A DNA stretch of 64,000 nucleotides from Adiantum capillus-veneris (Eukaryota; Streptophyta; Polypodiopsida; Polypodiales; Pteridaceae): the NCBI GenBank assembly GCA_014529385.2, contig CM043968.1, forward strand, positions 26,859,013-26,923,012, in the 5' to 3' direction. Positions 25,641 through 37,351 of the stretch are shown in pieces. The notes below the pieces were generated by a model that saw nothing but the letters and a program-made list of their open reading frames with translations, had not been told where the DNA came from and searched no databases. Both the position numbers and the translations under genes were made by a program. Position 1 is the first letter of the stretch. The number at the start of each line of letters is the position of its first letter.

Positions 25641-28320
25641 TATGCTAAATTAAAATCTTCAAGGTAAAGGTTCACAATATGAGGAGTATCTGCTGGGTCC
25701 TCCTCCTCCATCCACTTTGCATCCAATGCAAGATAGTTCTTGAATTTAACCAAGAAACACCTTCGTAATTTACCCTTAATCTTTCTATCCTTATGTGCCA
25801 AAATCTAAGAACAAGGATCTCCTCGTTTTCTTCCACTTCGGGTTGCTCATCGGGCTCCCCATCTTTGGGCACATCACCTTTAAAAGGTTTCAAGAGACTC
25901 ACATGAAATGCATTGTAAATCCTCCAAGTGTTGGGCAGTTTCAGTCAGAAGGAGACATCATTGACCTTTTCAAAGATCTGGAAAGGTCTGTAGTATCTCA
26001 TACTAAGCTTTGGAAAAATCCTTTCCTTTCCCTTCTTCTTTCTCAGGCGCGCCTTCTCAAAACGTAAGAGCACCCAATCATTCTCCTTCAGCCAAAATCT
26101 GTTCAGGAACGAGGATCTCCTCATTTTCTTCCACTTCGGGTTGCGCATCGGGCTCCCCATCTTCGGGCACATCACCTTTAAAAGGTTTCAAGAGACTCAT
26201 ATGAAATGCATTGTGAATCCTACAAGTGTCAGGCAGTTTCAGTCAGAAGGAGACATCATTGACCTTTTCGAAGATTTGGAAAGGTCTGTAGTATCTCATA
26301 CTAAGCTTTGGAAAAAGCCTTCCTTTCCCTTCTTCTTTCTCAGGCGTGCCTTCTCAAAACGTAAGAGCATCCAATCATTCTCCTTCAATTTCAAACTGCG
26401 ATGATGGTGATCTGCTGCCTTTTTCTGTCTTTCCTGAGATTTCTGCAAAGCCTCGCGGACCTTGGCAAAAGCCATGTTCAAGTCGTGCGTGTACTCATCG
26501 GCTTCAAAAATCTTGTCTTTCATGCTTAGGAAGGGTCAAACCTTCGCAGCACCTTCAACAATCTCAAACGGTGCCTTCCCGTCGAAGAGTGTATCGTGTT
26601 ATTGTGGAAAAATTCTACCAAAGGTAAATACTTTTCCCATTGAGTCTTCTGATATGAGATGTAAGACTTCAATAAATTTAAAACCATTGAATTGGCAATC
26701 TCAGATTGTCCGCCGTCAGTCTGCAGGTGGAAAGATGACGAGAACTGCAACTGCGTGCCAACGTTCTCTCAAATTGCCTTCCAAAACAAACTCGTAAATC
26801 TGGGGTCCGTGTCGGAGACAATCGTCTCGGACATGTCATGTAATCTAAAAATCTGGGCCACAAATAGTCTCGCTAAATGATTCGGCTTGATTGTTTTCTT
26901 CACAGGAATGAAATGAGCTTGCTTGCTAAATCTATCAATAACAATCCAGATACCATCATGACCACTCTGTGTTCTCGGGAGATCAAAAATGAAATCCATT
27001 GCAATACTTTTCCATGGGCGAGTGGGTATGGGCAAAGGCTGTAACAATCCCTGTGCTTTATGCCTGTCAAACTTGACCTTCTGGCATACCAAGCAACTGT
27101 GCACATCCTTATTGAGTCTCGGCCAAAAGAAGTATTTCTCTACCCCTTTCAAGGTGGTAGCAATGCCGCAGTGACCCGTAAATGGTGGACAGTGGAATTT
27201 AGTCATAACCTTTTCCCTCAACGGCTGCCTAACGCACAACATGGTTTTTCTCATCAAATAGCCATCGCAAATGGAATATCCCGCTACTCTCTCCCCATCC
27301 CGTATCTGTGTGAAAATGTCTGCAAAATCTGTATCCATGGCATACTGATCGACCATATCCTCGAAGATCCTATGGTGTATCGCAAAAATAGCTAGAACCA
27401 ATGACTTCCGAGACAAAGCATCTACTACCAAATTCTTCCATCCCTGAACATGGACAATCTAGAAGTGAAACTGTGACAAGATGGTTGCCCATCGCATCTA
27501 CTTTTCCGATTGCTGCTTTTGTGACAAGAAGTAGCGTAAACTCTGATGGTCTGCGAAGATAGTAAAATCCGCTCCGAGTAGGTATTGCCGCCATAGAGTA
27601 AGAGCATGGATAATCGCCAAAAGCTCTTTCTCATAAATTTGTGTTGTCAATTCCGGCCTTGAGAACGATTGGCTCTCGTAAGCAATGACATGGCCTTCTT
27701 GCATTAAGACCACAACCAGACTTCAAGCGTCACAATATACTTCAAATGACTTCTACAAGTCTGGCAAAGTCAAAATTGGTCCCGTAGTCAATTTCTCTTT
27801 CAATGTCTGAAAGACAGTCACCTCTGTGGGTCGCCACGAGAAAGGGACTCCTTTCTTTGTCAAGATATGCAAAGGGGAAGCAACCTTTGTAAACATTCTA
27901 ATGAACCGCCTGTAGTACGAAGTTCGAACACAAGCCCAAGAAACTTCTAACTTCATGGACATTCTTAAAATCGGGCTAATCACGGATAGTCTCTATCTTG
28001 GCCGGATCCATCTGCACTCATGCTCTGCTGACACAATGTGTCCCAAAAAGTGTATCTCTGGTAGGAAAAATTCACTTTTCTTCGCATTTATCACTAACTT
28101 GTGATCTCGTAATGCCTGAAAGACTTGAAGCAGATGTATTCTATGTTCTGCCTCATCCTTGGAGAAAACAATGATGTCGTCAAAGAAAGTGCCAACAAAT
28201 AGTCTGTACTCTTGAAAAATCATGTCCATCATCCAGTTAAATGCCGTAGGAGCATTGGTTAGGCCAAAAGGCATCACCAAAAAATCAAATAACCCAAAAG
28301 TCATCTGAAAGGCTGTCTTT
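25640..28320 (-). mobile_element. Truncated Ty3-gypsy chromovirus
   Basis: In minus orientation: RT (28304-27993) with PFGLTNAPTAFNWMM and active site FFDDIIVFS; RNase H (27713-27498) with YESQSFSRPELTTQIYEKELLAI and FADHQSL; integrase (27431-26769) with the H-H-C-C zinc region (TGHCGIATTLKG, CLVCQKVK), MDFIFDLP, VIDRFSKQAHF and SDTDPRFTS; then the integrase C-terminus; and a chromodomain (25902-25672 and the adjacent frame, EEILVLRF...HRI then FLVKFKNYLALDAKWM). Gag, protease and the start of RT are missing; similarity ends at 28320. Frames are broken in several places. Chromodomains of this class target integration to chromatin in known elements. Confidence 0.92.
25806..26396 (-). repeat. 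306-bp tandem duplication in integrase/chromo region
   Basis: The stretch starting near 25810 is repeated from near 26116. Both contain ggatctcctc, cttccacttcgggttg, tttaaaaggtttcaagagac and gacatcattgaccttttc. The duplicated segment covers the integrase C-terminus to the start of the chromodomain. Confidence 0.9.
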
Positions 28321-29828
28321 TAGCTGCATGACCTCAGAGGTTGTTGGTGGAAGAGAATGTGCACGATGGGTGAAAAAAGGAGTGTGGTTGTGAGACTGTG
28401 GTTTATGCAAGGAGGTCGGCGCGCCAGGGGTTTTTGCTTTCACATATCATTACTAATAATTAGAGGTGTTTATCCTTCTGCGAGTTAGTGCATGGCCCCT
28501 TACAATGCAGAGAGAGGTTTCCATTGGCCAACTGAGGATGATGGCTACAACTGTGTGTGCTGGCGATGCCCGTGCTTTCACGCGACTGCGTGTGCTATTG
28601 GTGGCCAAGCACAACAATTTTCCACCCTCTTATTCAACGGCATCCTGCTTACAGATGCTTACCACATAATTAAAGGGTTGTTTTATAAAAGAAAATCAAA
28701 CCCTACCTTTGGAGTTGCTTCCCTTTTGATGAGTCTTGTAGCCGTGTCAAAAGTCATCACGTCAAAAGTCGTCAGAGAAATCTTTTGGGATTATTCCGAT
28801 GACAGTAAAACTTCCAGAATGCTTCATCTTCTTGACGTTTTCTTCCCCTTTCAACTAGAGATAGAGGTTGTGGAGGGTTAGTAAAAAACTTTTGAACCTC
28901 ATTCAACCATCCCATTACTTCTCACGCTATGTACTCTATAACAATTGTATTATGAGATTAAATATTTTTTTAAATAAAAAATTATCCGACCAAGCTAGCT
29001 CACCAAAAATCAGTCTTTAAGCGCCCATTTGACTTGTAATTCAAGATTCACATTCCAAGCATCTCTTCCCACAAAATATACACATACATCCCTATATATT
29101 GAAAGAAAGGGTTGAAATAACTTAGTTGTATTCATCATAGCCCTGGTTCTCGCGGTATTCGTAACATTTAATGGCCTAGTAACTTGTGTGTAGTGGAAAA
29201 TAGCATGAACATAGTGAGAATTTCATTAGAATATATTCCTAATGAGCATAACAAGATTGCTTGGGTGGAGAGAGCAACAAAAGGCATAACACCTAGTTAG
29301 ATAGGCATGAACAATACATCAAAAGAGAGAGAAATTAAGCTATTGACAATAGTTGAGGACCGGATTTACATGGAGCCGGTCCCCCCTCCAAAAGGCTTTG
29401 TATTTATAGGTTTCCCCCATCAAGGGAGACTTTTTACAATACAATACTTTGTGTTACTTCAATAACTAGCTAGTGCAATGAAGATGAAAGCTTCACAACA
29501 CTAAGAAAACACTTATAAAACACAACATCAATTCCCTCACGGTCTCAGACCCAAGACCTCACACACCTTCGAAGATGGTGAGAGTTAGCGGCGTATGAGA
29601 GTAGATTGAGAGGAAGAAGGAATAGTCTCATGAGAAAGAAGTACATCTCCTCACATAATCACTCATAATAGCTTAGCATAGCTTAGTAATTATCATGTTA
29701 GAGGAGATGAGCATGCATTGAATCTTGGCTCTTGGTTGGATTTGCATCACAAAGCCAAGATTTGTTGGTGTAGGCCTCCCTTCTCACAAGCTTGGAGTAG
29801 ATGATGAGCTTTCCATTAAATCTTGAGA
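28321..29828. other. No recognised gene; one unexplained ORF
   Basis: 28492-28881 (+) is an open frame of 129 codons starting MAPYNAERGFHWPTEDDGYNCVCWRC, with a Cys-rich start and helical end; no family recognised and no supporting signal. 28890-29828 is AT-rich and only short frames occur. Confidence 0.35.

Positions 29829-29889
<61 letters not shown>
29829..29889. repeat. (GA)n microsatellite
   Basis: About 30 GA units. Confidence 0.96.
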
Positions 29890-29891
<2 letters not shown>

Positions 29892-30000
29892 TTCTTGCTT
29901 CACACATGAGCTAGTGTGAGTGTGTGTGGAATAATGCCTTTGAAAAATCAGCCCCTTCTCTCTCTTGGTCAACCCCTCTTGCTAAATCCTCATGCTAGCA

Positions 30001-30345
30001 CCTCATTGGACTTTCCAAGCTTAGCCAATGAAAATTGAGAAGCATAAGTGATAGCCTTGTGACATGTGTCCCCCTTTCCCCTTTTGTGAGAGCTTTAGGT
30101 AATTAAATAATGCAACTAAACTCTCATTGGACCCCTTTGTCTTCTGGCCAATAGGAAGCAGGCAAGCCATTGGGCTGTTGAATGCTCATTGGACCCCTTG
30201 GGAGACTGTCCAATAGTCTTCTAGAGAGCTTAATTCTTATTGGTTCTTTTATTAAGTGTTTTTAAATGAATTAAACTAGATTTACTCTAGCCTAATTCTC
30301 ATTGGTCCACCTCTATGGCCATCCAATAGGACTTGGGTGCACCTT
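30001..30345. repeat. Repeated CATTGG...CCAAT inverted motifs
   Basis: CTCATTGG is followed about 20 bases later by (G)CCAAT or TCCAATA near 30004-30030, 30122-30153, 30186-30214 and 30298-30330, with a lone ATTGG at 30239. Each unit can form a short stem. The units are 60-115 bp apart and otherwise diverged. Confidence 0.65.
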
Positions 30346-30403
30346 GTGGGAAATTGGCCTAGGGAGCTGATATATGTCCCTCATTCCCTTTGTGTAAAGG
30401 GAG

Positions 30404-30406
<3 letters not shown>

Positions 30407-30485
<79 letters not shown>

Positions 30486-30491
30486 TGTGTT
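30407..30491. repeat. (GT)n microsatellite
   Basis: About 40 GT units with one TA near the end. Confidence 0.96.
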
Positions 30492-30539
30492 TCTCTCTCA
30501 TCCCCTACTTACATGGCTCGCCCCCTCCTATGTAGGAGT

Positions 30540-31125
30540 CTTGAAGACTTTTTGGCACGGAGAAGACTCTTGCACTTTCATCTATACTAATTGTCAGAGC
30601 GCATTGGTAGTTGCAAGGATCCTAGTCTTTCATTCTTGCAAAAAGCACATTGAGGTGCATAGTCACTATGTCAAGGAGAGAGTCTTAGCTAGAGAGATCA
30701 ACTTTTCTTGTTATTGACACATGACAACCTTGTAGATCGATTCACAAAGGCATTGCTTAATGAGAAGTTTGAAGCTTTTTGCAAAGCCTTAGGCTTGCTA
30801 CCTTTTGTGGATTGACCATGTCCATGATCATGTCCATAGGGCATGGAACTTTCTCATACTGTATGTGCCAGGTTTGATTCACTACATCACTCCCAAGGGG
30901 GATTTGTTAGCATCTAGTAGTGATGTGTGTGAGCACACTTAGGACTGTCGAGGCACTTTTTCCCCTCACTAGGAGGTTTTTTTCCCCATGCTTTACATAT
31001 ACTCCCATCACTCTAGGGCTATCTTAACTTGTACTTTCACACCAAGAAATCCATTCTCCATAGTATGCCTTGAGCTTCTCCTCCATCTCCAAGTTTTATG
31101 TGCATTCGTGCAGCCCTCACTCCAT
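30540..31125 (+). mobile_element. copia RNase H end plus 3' LTR fragment
   Basis: 30570-30720 reads as the end of copia RNase H (SALVVARILVFHSCKKHIEVHSHYVKERV), followed by cccaagggggatttg and an LTR-like stretch starting at about 30907 (tgttagcatctagtagtgatg...) that shares cactaggaggttt and atcactctagggctatctta with the two full copia copies. The 5' part is missing. Confidence 0.85.
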
Positions 31126-31199
31126 CACAAATAATAGGTGATTTGGTACTAGATCATCTACGAAAAGTACTCATTCAGAAGAATTACTTCATCTTTACT

Positions 31200-31345
31200 T
31201 CCCCCTTGTGATTTGTATATAGGCCCATCATTCTACATCTATCTTATCTTGTATTCGCACACTAAGTAATACACTCTCTATTGTGTACCTTGAGCTTCAT
31301 CTCCATCTTTAAGCTATGTGTACATTCCTACAACCCTAACTTTTA
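31200..31345 (+). repeat. Partial copia LTR
   Basis: Second half of the same LTR family: ctatcttatcttgta, cacactaagtaatacactctctattgtg and a final ccctaacttttaaca. No internal sequence attached. Confidence 0.75.
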
Positions 31346-31349
31346 ACAT

Positions 31350-31650
31350 TTATGGTCAACACATGAAGTGAGAGGTGTGGACAAGGGTCACCAGATTCAA
31401 GCATTGCATTTTGATCATCAAAGTGCCATTTCTTTGGCAAATAATCCCATGTTTCATTCCAAAACGAAAAAATATTGAGGTGAGTTATCACTTAATATGG
31501 GATGCGTTGATAGACAAATGGGTAGGTTGAGCTTATCAAAGTCTATAATGATGACAATACTATGGATGCTCTCACAAAGAGCTTAGCCATAAAGCACTTT
31601 GCACATTGCATAGAGTTGATGGGTGTGGAGTGAAACCACTATCATGCTTC
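31350..31650 (+). mobile_element. Second-family copia RNase H tail
   Basis: Broken frames read SIAF...CHFFGK..HVSFQNEKI (RNase H strand with HxxxKTKHI-type block) and then NDDNTMDALTKSLAIKHFAHCIELMGV, the characteristic C-terminus of plant copia polyproteins. It differs from the 228-bp-LTR family. A probable LTR follows (to about 31860), ends not defined. Confidence 0.7.
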
Positions 31651-32600
31651 AAAGTTGTACAAGAGTTGTACAGAGATTTGTTTTAGTCCACTTAAGCAAC
31701 ATTGGCCATTAAGTAGAAGGTTTTTACGGTAATGGCCAAGTGACTGGCCATACAACCCACTAACCCATCCACTAACCCCTATTCATTTATCCTTATAGAA
31801 TAAGGAAGCACAACAGATTGTTGTACTAAACTCCACGCACTCTCTATATCCTCTCCTACTTATCCATCGCATGCACTACACGCATGCTCCTTGCTCCTGC
31901 ACTCTTCAAAGGATCATTCTTATAGGAATGTGACAAAGACCTTAATAGAAGAGTTTGACTTGATATCTACTGCTAATATAGAACTCCTAACATGGTTTAC
32001 TTCAAAAATACATCTTCGGATGTGTGGAGCTTCAAAAAATGATAGTTTGCAAAGAGAAGATTGCATCCTAGATAGAGATGTAGGGATGAAATGTACGTTC
32101 CTAAGCCATTGTTAGATTAATTATTTGAACCATTTGAATGGACTCAAATATTGGCAAAGATGGTTGTGTGCGTAAATGCATCAACTTTGACCAATTATTG
32201 TAACAAAGAAGATAGGATATAATCCATATCCAAATGGTGTCCATAGCATGTGGAGATCATAGTGAGCTAGAAGGGGATTTCAATTGCCTACATTGGAAAA
32301 CTAGCATTGATATGTGTATATAAGATACAAGAAGAAATATCCATATTGACTTGTTTGAACAAAAAGACAAAGCTACATTTCATGAGATCAAAGAGCATTC
32401 AATCACTTAATTTGGATCATATTCCAAAAAGGATAGATCAAGAGTGTAATTGTTGGCTAGAAATAGAGAGGAGGAATTTTTGGCTTTTCAAACTAATGAT
32501 GAAGTAGAAAAAAGAATTCTTAAAAGAAACAAGAAGAAAAACAAATGACAACACATACTATGCCAAGAGTGGAAGGGAATGTTGAAAATGCAATCGCAAG
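31651..32600. other. No recognised gene
   Basis: Frames at 31891-32115 and 32307-32507 (+) resemble nothing I can name. They may be retroelement interior, since they lie between copia pieces. Confidence 0.35.
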
Positions 32601-32605
32601 AATGC

Positions 32606-32807
32606 ACACAAAGATGAAGAAGATGAAGGAGAAGGTCAAGAGCACACAACACAAGAGGTAGTATTACTAAGGGAAGTGCCAGAACCTATGTGATTAGTCT
32701 ACAAAGATGGAGAAGATGAAGGACAAGGTCAAGAGCACACAGCATAGGAAGTAGTATTACTAAGGGAAGTGCTAGAGCCTATGTAATTAGTCCACAAAGA
32801 GGAGTAA
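32606..32807. repeat. Two-copy, about 98-bp tandem repeat
   Basis: gaagatgaagga(g/c)aaggtcaagagcacac is followed in both units by gtagtattactaagggaagtg. In one frame it encodes a Glu/Asp/Gly-rich repeat, possibly the linker of a copia polyprotein. Confidence 0.85.
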
Positions 32808-32829
32808 GCCCAAAGCTTCAAACTTCTCA

Positions 32830-33430
32830 CAATTGTGAAAATATCAATAGGGTTGTCTTGCATATGCACCTCTCCTATAGATAGTCCTCCTTCACATTAC
32901 GATATGCACCTTTATGTGCTTTGTGTCAGCATGGAACACTGGGTTCCTTGCAACAACCAAAGCACTCTTACTATCAGTAAAGATGGTGGTGGCACCAACA
33001 CCCAAGTTAGTAGTCAAAAGGAATATGAGCCAAATGCAGTCAATAGTACTTGTGAAAACTACATTGTATGTAGCCTCACAACTAGAAGTAGTCATTGTAG
33101 ACTGCTTCTTACTTAGCCAAGATATGCATGAGCTATGGAGCATGAAACAAAAACTACTAATGGACACGCGTATTTCATAGAAACCAAACCAATTTGAGTC
33201 TTAAAAATCATATGAATCTACCAGCAATGACCCCCCCTTGGGATAAAATAGCCCAAGATATATACTACCACTCAAGTAGGGAAAGATCCCCTTAACTACC
33301 TTCCAATGGGTAGACCCTAGGCTATGCGGGTGAGAGCATAGAATGGTGTTTATATACTTGGTGTCCATGGACACCAAGTATGATGTTATGGCACCATAGC
33401 TGAGCATTCATTCAATTCTTTCAAAAAGTG
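32830..33430 (-). mobile_element. copia RT-end/RNase H fragment
   Basis: Minus-strand frames 33407-33201 (STHWKVVKGIFPYLSGSIYLGLFYPKGG) and 33167-32892 (SCISWLSKKQSTMTTSSCEATYNVVF, FTDSKSALVVARNPVFHADTKHIKVH) are the end of RT and RNase H of the copia family seen elsewhere. It stops about 120 bp before the inverted-repeat element. Confidence 0.85.
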
Positions 33431-33496
33431 TATTTAAACATAGCCGCCTTCATGACTCCACTACTATGAACTTTTGAGCATTAGTAACTGATATCA

Positions 33497-33540
<44 letters not shown>

Positions 33541-33549
33541 ACGTGTGTG

Positions 33550-33592
33550 CATTAGGAAAAAATTGGACCCCCTTGGGGCCATGTAAGGATTC
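33550..33592 (+). repeat. Left terminal inverted repeat
   Basis: Starts CATTAGGAAAAAATTGG, immediately after a GT-rich flank. It pairs with 42714-42754. Just inside it (33660-33835) is a GA-rich zone with repeated aaagtagg/gagagagg words that may be subterminal binding sites. Confidence 0.82.
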
Positions 33593-33948
33593 CTAATTTT
33601 AAGGGATTAAAACTAATTTTGTAGGGGATGGAGGGAACAAAGACAATAAATAGGGCTACTTTTGTAGCTCTCTCTCTAACTTCTCTCTAGATAGGAGAGG
33701 GGGGGAAAGTAGGGAATGAGGGTGGTAAAGTAGGAGGAAGAGGGGGGATAAAGTAGGAGAGAGAGGGGAGTAAACAGAGAGAGACGAGTAAAAGTAGAGA
33801 GAAGAACCATTCTCTCTCTACCTATCACCAAACAAAGAGAGTAAGTAGTTATGACAAAATCCACTTTTCAGTTCGTGCATCAATTCACCCCAAAAAATTG
33901 AATTTTTTATAAAATCTTCAAAATGGATCTTTTAAGCTTTCAAAAGGT

Positions 33949-33952
<4 letters not shown>

Positions 33953-33979
<27 letters not shown>
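33953..33979. repeat. (TA)n microsatellite
   Basis: About 13 TA units in the untranslated left part of the element. Confidence 0.95.
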
Positions 33980-33984
<5 letters not shown>

Positions 33985-34273
33985 GTATTTTTTTAGAAGA
34001 ATCTAACTTTTATAAGCTCCAAATCTAAAATTCCGTGGGTCCCTCTCTACATTAACTCCAAGAATAAATAGATAATGCCACATCATCAAAACGTCCATCT
34101 AATAAAGCCTAAAAATTAAAATTTTAAAAATTTAAAAATTTCCCTCCTTTGAGCTCAAAAATTGAACCTATATATAAAAATATATATTTTTAAGTCTTTT
34201 TATCCCAAAAATTGTCTGTTTATCCTAAAAAGTATATCTTATCAAATTTTTTTTCCCATCATAACTTTTCACC

Positions 34274-37069
34274 ATGTCTCTTTGCGACATAACCAATGAA
34301 TCACCTACGCCGTCATCTACTAGGGCAACTAATGTCAGTCTGCGTCTACCGATCGAATTTGCTCCCACAAAAAAAAAATGACGAGAAAGCATCTCAACCG
34401 GCATCCGTACGACGGTTTCGAGGAGAAACCAATGTTGACTTGTGGCTTGATGGAGGGTTGTATCCAAAAGATCCGCTCGTGGGATGTCATCCGACATTCC
34501 ATACACTCCCAAGATTAATCAAATATGTGGGAGAAGGAGAACGTGGTCTTCTTGGGTATTGTAAGAGATTGGACTCCAATCACGCAGGTGCGTCGGTATA
34601 TTTCCGACAACAATGTCAAGTGTTACACATTCATTCCACAAATCTCCAACAACAACTACATTCCTCAGAGAAACAACTCAAAGATCTTAAAGAGGAGATG
34701 AAAGCTACAGAAATAGAGGTAACTAAGCTACAGATTGCAATGATGCACCTAAAAGCCACTCCATTTGGCATGCGTGAGCGTAAGAGGGAGTTCTCTTCCA
34801 TTGAAAACTTAGCCTCTAATGGAGGGGCACGTAAGAAGCGAATCACGGCAACCAAGTATTTTTTTAAATTCACAGTGTTCATAACTCTCAAATAATTTTC
34901 ATCAATTTGTAACTTGGTTCACCTTTTGAAATAGGACGTATATACAAGATGTGTGTGGAAGTTTTAGACAAGAGGACCGTTGCAATCTTCTCCTAGGATG
35001 CATCTCAAAGGAAGATATACTTTACATCATAGGTTGTGAAAAGGCCAAACACATGAAAGATGCCATCACAAAGGAGATCCTAAAAAAGATCTCTAACCTT
35101 GTGTCTGAGGATGATGTCCAGAGAGCTTGTGATGAGGTTGGGATCAGCACAAATGCATACCATGCACTTCATGGATTGATGAAAGATGCATTACGAGAGC
35201 AAGGCATCACCGAGAATTTATTTCCTATTCCACATAGTGTCCGACTTGCAAAAAAAGCAAACAATGATCTCGTTAGGGAATCCCTTGGCGAATACAAACA
35301 CATTGAAGGATCCATGGTGTACTCTTCCACGAGTGCCAAGTCACGTGGTAATATAAAGGGAGGCAATACTATTCCTAATGGGGCAAAGTATTTTAGTTAT
35401 CATCAATTCAACAATATTTTTGTTGACTTGAAACGACTACAACGAGCTATGGTTAAATTTTATGCTTTGTCTCCACAAGGTAATACAAATTGTAATGTCA
35501 TTTTTTATTTGTATTGAATATCATTTAGTATAACAATTCAATTCCTGTGTTGTTTCAGTACTTGGAGAGAAGCTCATATTTATTCTTAAGCTAGATGAAT
35601 GTCAAATTGTCAAAGGACGGAGATTGGAACGTATGAGTGTGACACTTATGAATGAGGCAATGTTTTTTGCAAAAGTTGATGCTATCGGTGATCATTCTCA
35701 GAAACCATCATTTAGTGTACAATCGGAAAAAGAAATATGGTGGTTAGGAGCTTTTGAAGTTCCGAAAGAGACTCATGAGGTGTTGGCATGGGTCTTCTCT
35801 ATGATCCCGTGGATCACAGAGGTTATTAAGGCACAACTAGAGGGAGAAAAGCTAGAAGTAGATGGAGTAGGTACATTTGATGTTGAGTGGCACTTAGGAG
35901 GTGATCTAAAAACAATCAAATGTATACTTGGGTGTAAACAAGGTGCTTCATCACTTCTTCCTTGTCCATATCGTGTATGAGGATACAAGGAGAGTACTCG
36001 TGGCTCCACGTCTTCAAAGAAAAATGTCAAGGGAAGTCAGGCAACAGGGTCAATGGATGATGATGCAAGGGATTGGGTGTGCTCGGTGTTGAAGTGTCCT
36101 ATCATGGAGGTCGCCAATCGGTCGACAAAAGATAAAACATGGCATCCCATTATCAATTTTCCACTTACAAATGTACACTTTTGCACTTTGCATGCCTTTA
36201 TGCGTATATTTGATCACTTGTTAAAGCTTCACATAGAGTACGCTTTCACAATGAAACCACTTTCCAGATCCATGGAAGCCATTGGAATAGTTGAAACAAT
36301 TCTAAGTTCGATTGGATGTCATGGTGGCAATGTTTCTATCATCGGTGAGGTGGAAAATATGCATGAAGTGCCACAAAAAGTATCTATGAATGGTGTGAAA
36401 GCACGTAGGTTTTTTAAGAAACCAGAGATGCGAAAGGAGAGGGGTGAAGAGGATGCTCCATGGGAGCTATGGAAAGCGCTTTGCAAGTGTACGACCGATC
36501 AAGATTCAAATCCCGTGCTTGTAAATCTGCGTAGGTAAGTGTGGCACCACTTGGAGTTAGTGCTTCAAATCATGTGGAAACCCCAAACCATGAGCGAGCA
36601 ACAAAATTTGTTCAAAGATCACATTTCAAATTTCACTAAAGCATTTGTGTAAGCGTGGGGAGAGAGCAATATCACACACTACATGGTAAGTTACTTTGTT
36701 CAGTTCAAATTTTGATGCTATACATAAATATTTATTTGATCTAAGCATTTTTTCTTGATGCAGCATATTTTGTATGCGCATGGAGCATTCTTTATGTCAA
36801 AATATGGTTCATTAGACATGTAGAGCACTCAAGGAATGGAAAAATCACATTATCGAGCCAAAGGTGTTTACTTTAAAAATACACATCACGATGGTGGAAC
36901 TACGAGATCCAACTACATGAAGGAGATGTTTGATTGGTTCTTTCGTTGTTCTTTGGGGAGATGTCATGCCATAGAGCGAGCGCGAAAGCCAAATCTTGCC
37001 AAGGAGGTTAGGAGACAATCTCGACTTACTGCTAAAGAGAAATGGAGAAACTCCACCGGACCCCCTTAA
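34274..37069 (+). pseudogene. Gene A: four-exon transposase-like gene, broken
   Basis: Four exons fit with canonical GT-AG introns and matching phases: 34274-34855, 34935-35479, 35559-36685 and 36764-37069, about 850 codons. Exon 1 has a coiled coil (LQQQLHSSEKQLKDLKEEM). Exon 3 has an acidic site in LDECQIVKGRRLERMSV, then VEWHLGGDLKTIKC...PCPY, then TNVHFCTLHAFMRIFDHLL. Exon 4 has HILYAHGAFFMSKYGSL and QGMEKSHYRAKGVYF. These blocks match, from memory, a widespread class of large uncharacterised transposon proteins; the GGDLK...CPY block sits where CACTA transposases have WTINDFPA...CPYC. I infer a DDE-type transposase. Damage: a ten-A run near 34369-34378 shifts frame; in-frame stops at 35978-35980, 36536-36538, 36650-36652 and 36821-36823. 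The stop at 36536 overlaps a good donor (GTAAGT), so one more intron is possible. Confidence 0.7.
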
Positions 37070-37289
37070 TCATGCTAAGTGGCGTGAAAATCACCATAGA
37101 GTGGGCAAATGTTGGTTACCCAACATGTAAAACAAATGATACTATGCAATGTAATGTTTATGTTTGTAGATGTCTTTGTTGAGTTACTTATATTACTTCT
37201 CCATTTATCCGTTTTTTTGTTTTTTATATTTTGATGATATTAAGAGTTTTTTTAAGTGGCCTAGTCAAGTGTGAAGAGACCTTTTTTTT

Positions 37290-37297
37290 TATAAATA
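37290..37297 (+). promoter_or_regulatory. TATA box of the H3-like gene
   Basis: TATAAATA, 55 bp before the start codon and 220 bp after the end of gene A. It predicts a short leader of about 30 bases. The start context (caacATGG) is a good plant one. Confidence 0.65.
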
Positions 37298-37351
37298 GAG
37301 GGCTTTTAGAGAAGAGGGAGTCTCATTTTCAATATTGCCCCTTCCTACAAC

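Noticed and set aside
28492-28881. 129-codon plus-strand ORF as a gene
   Set aside because: No family, promoter or splice evidence; kept only as an unexplained frame in the gap note.
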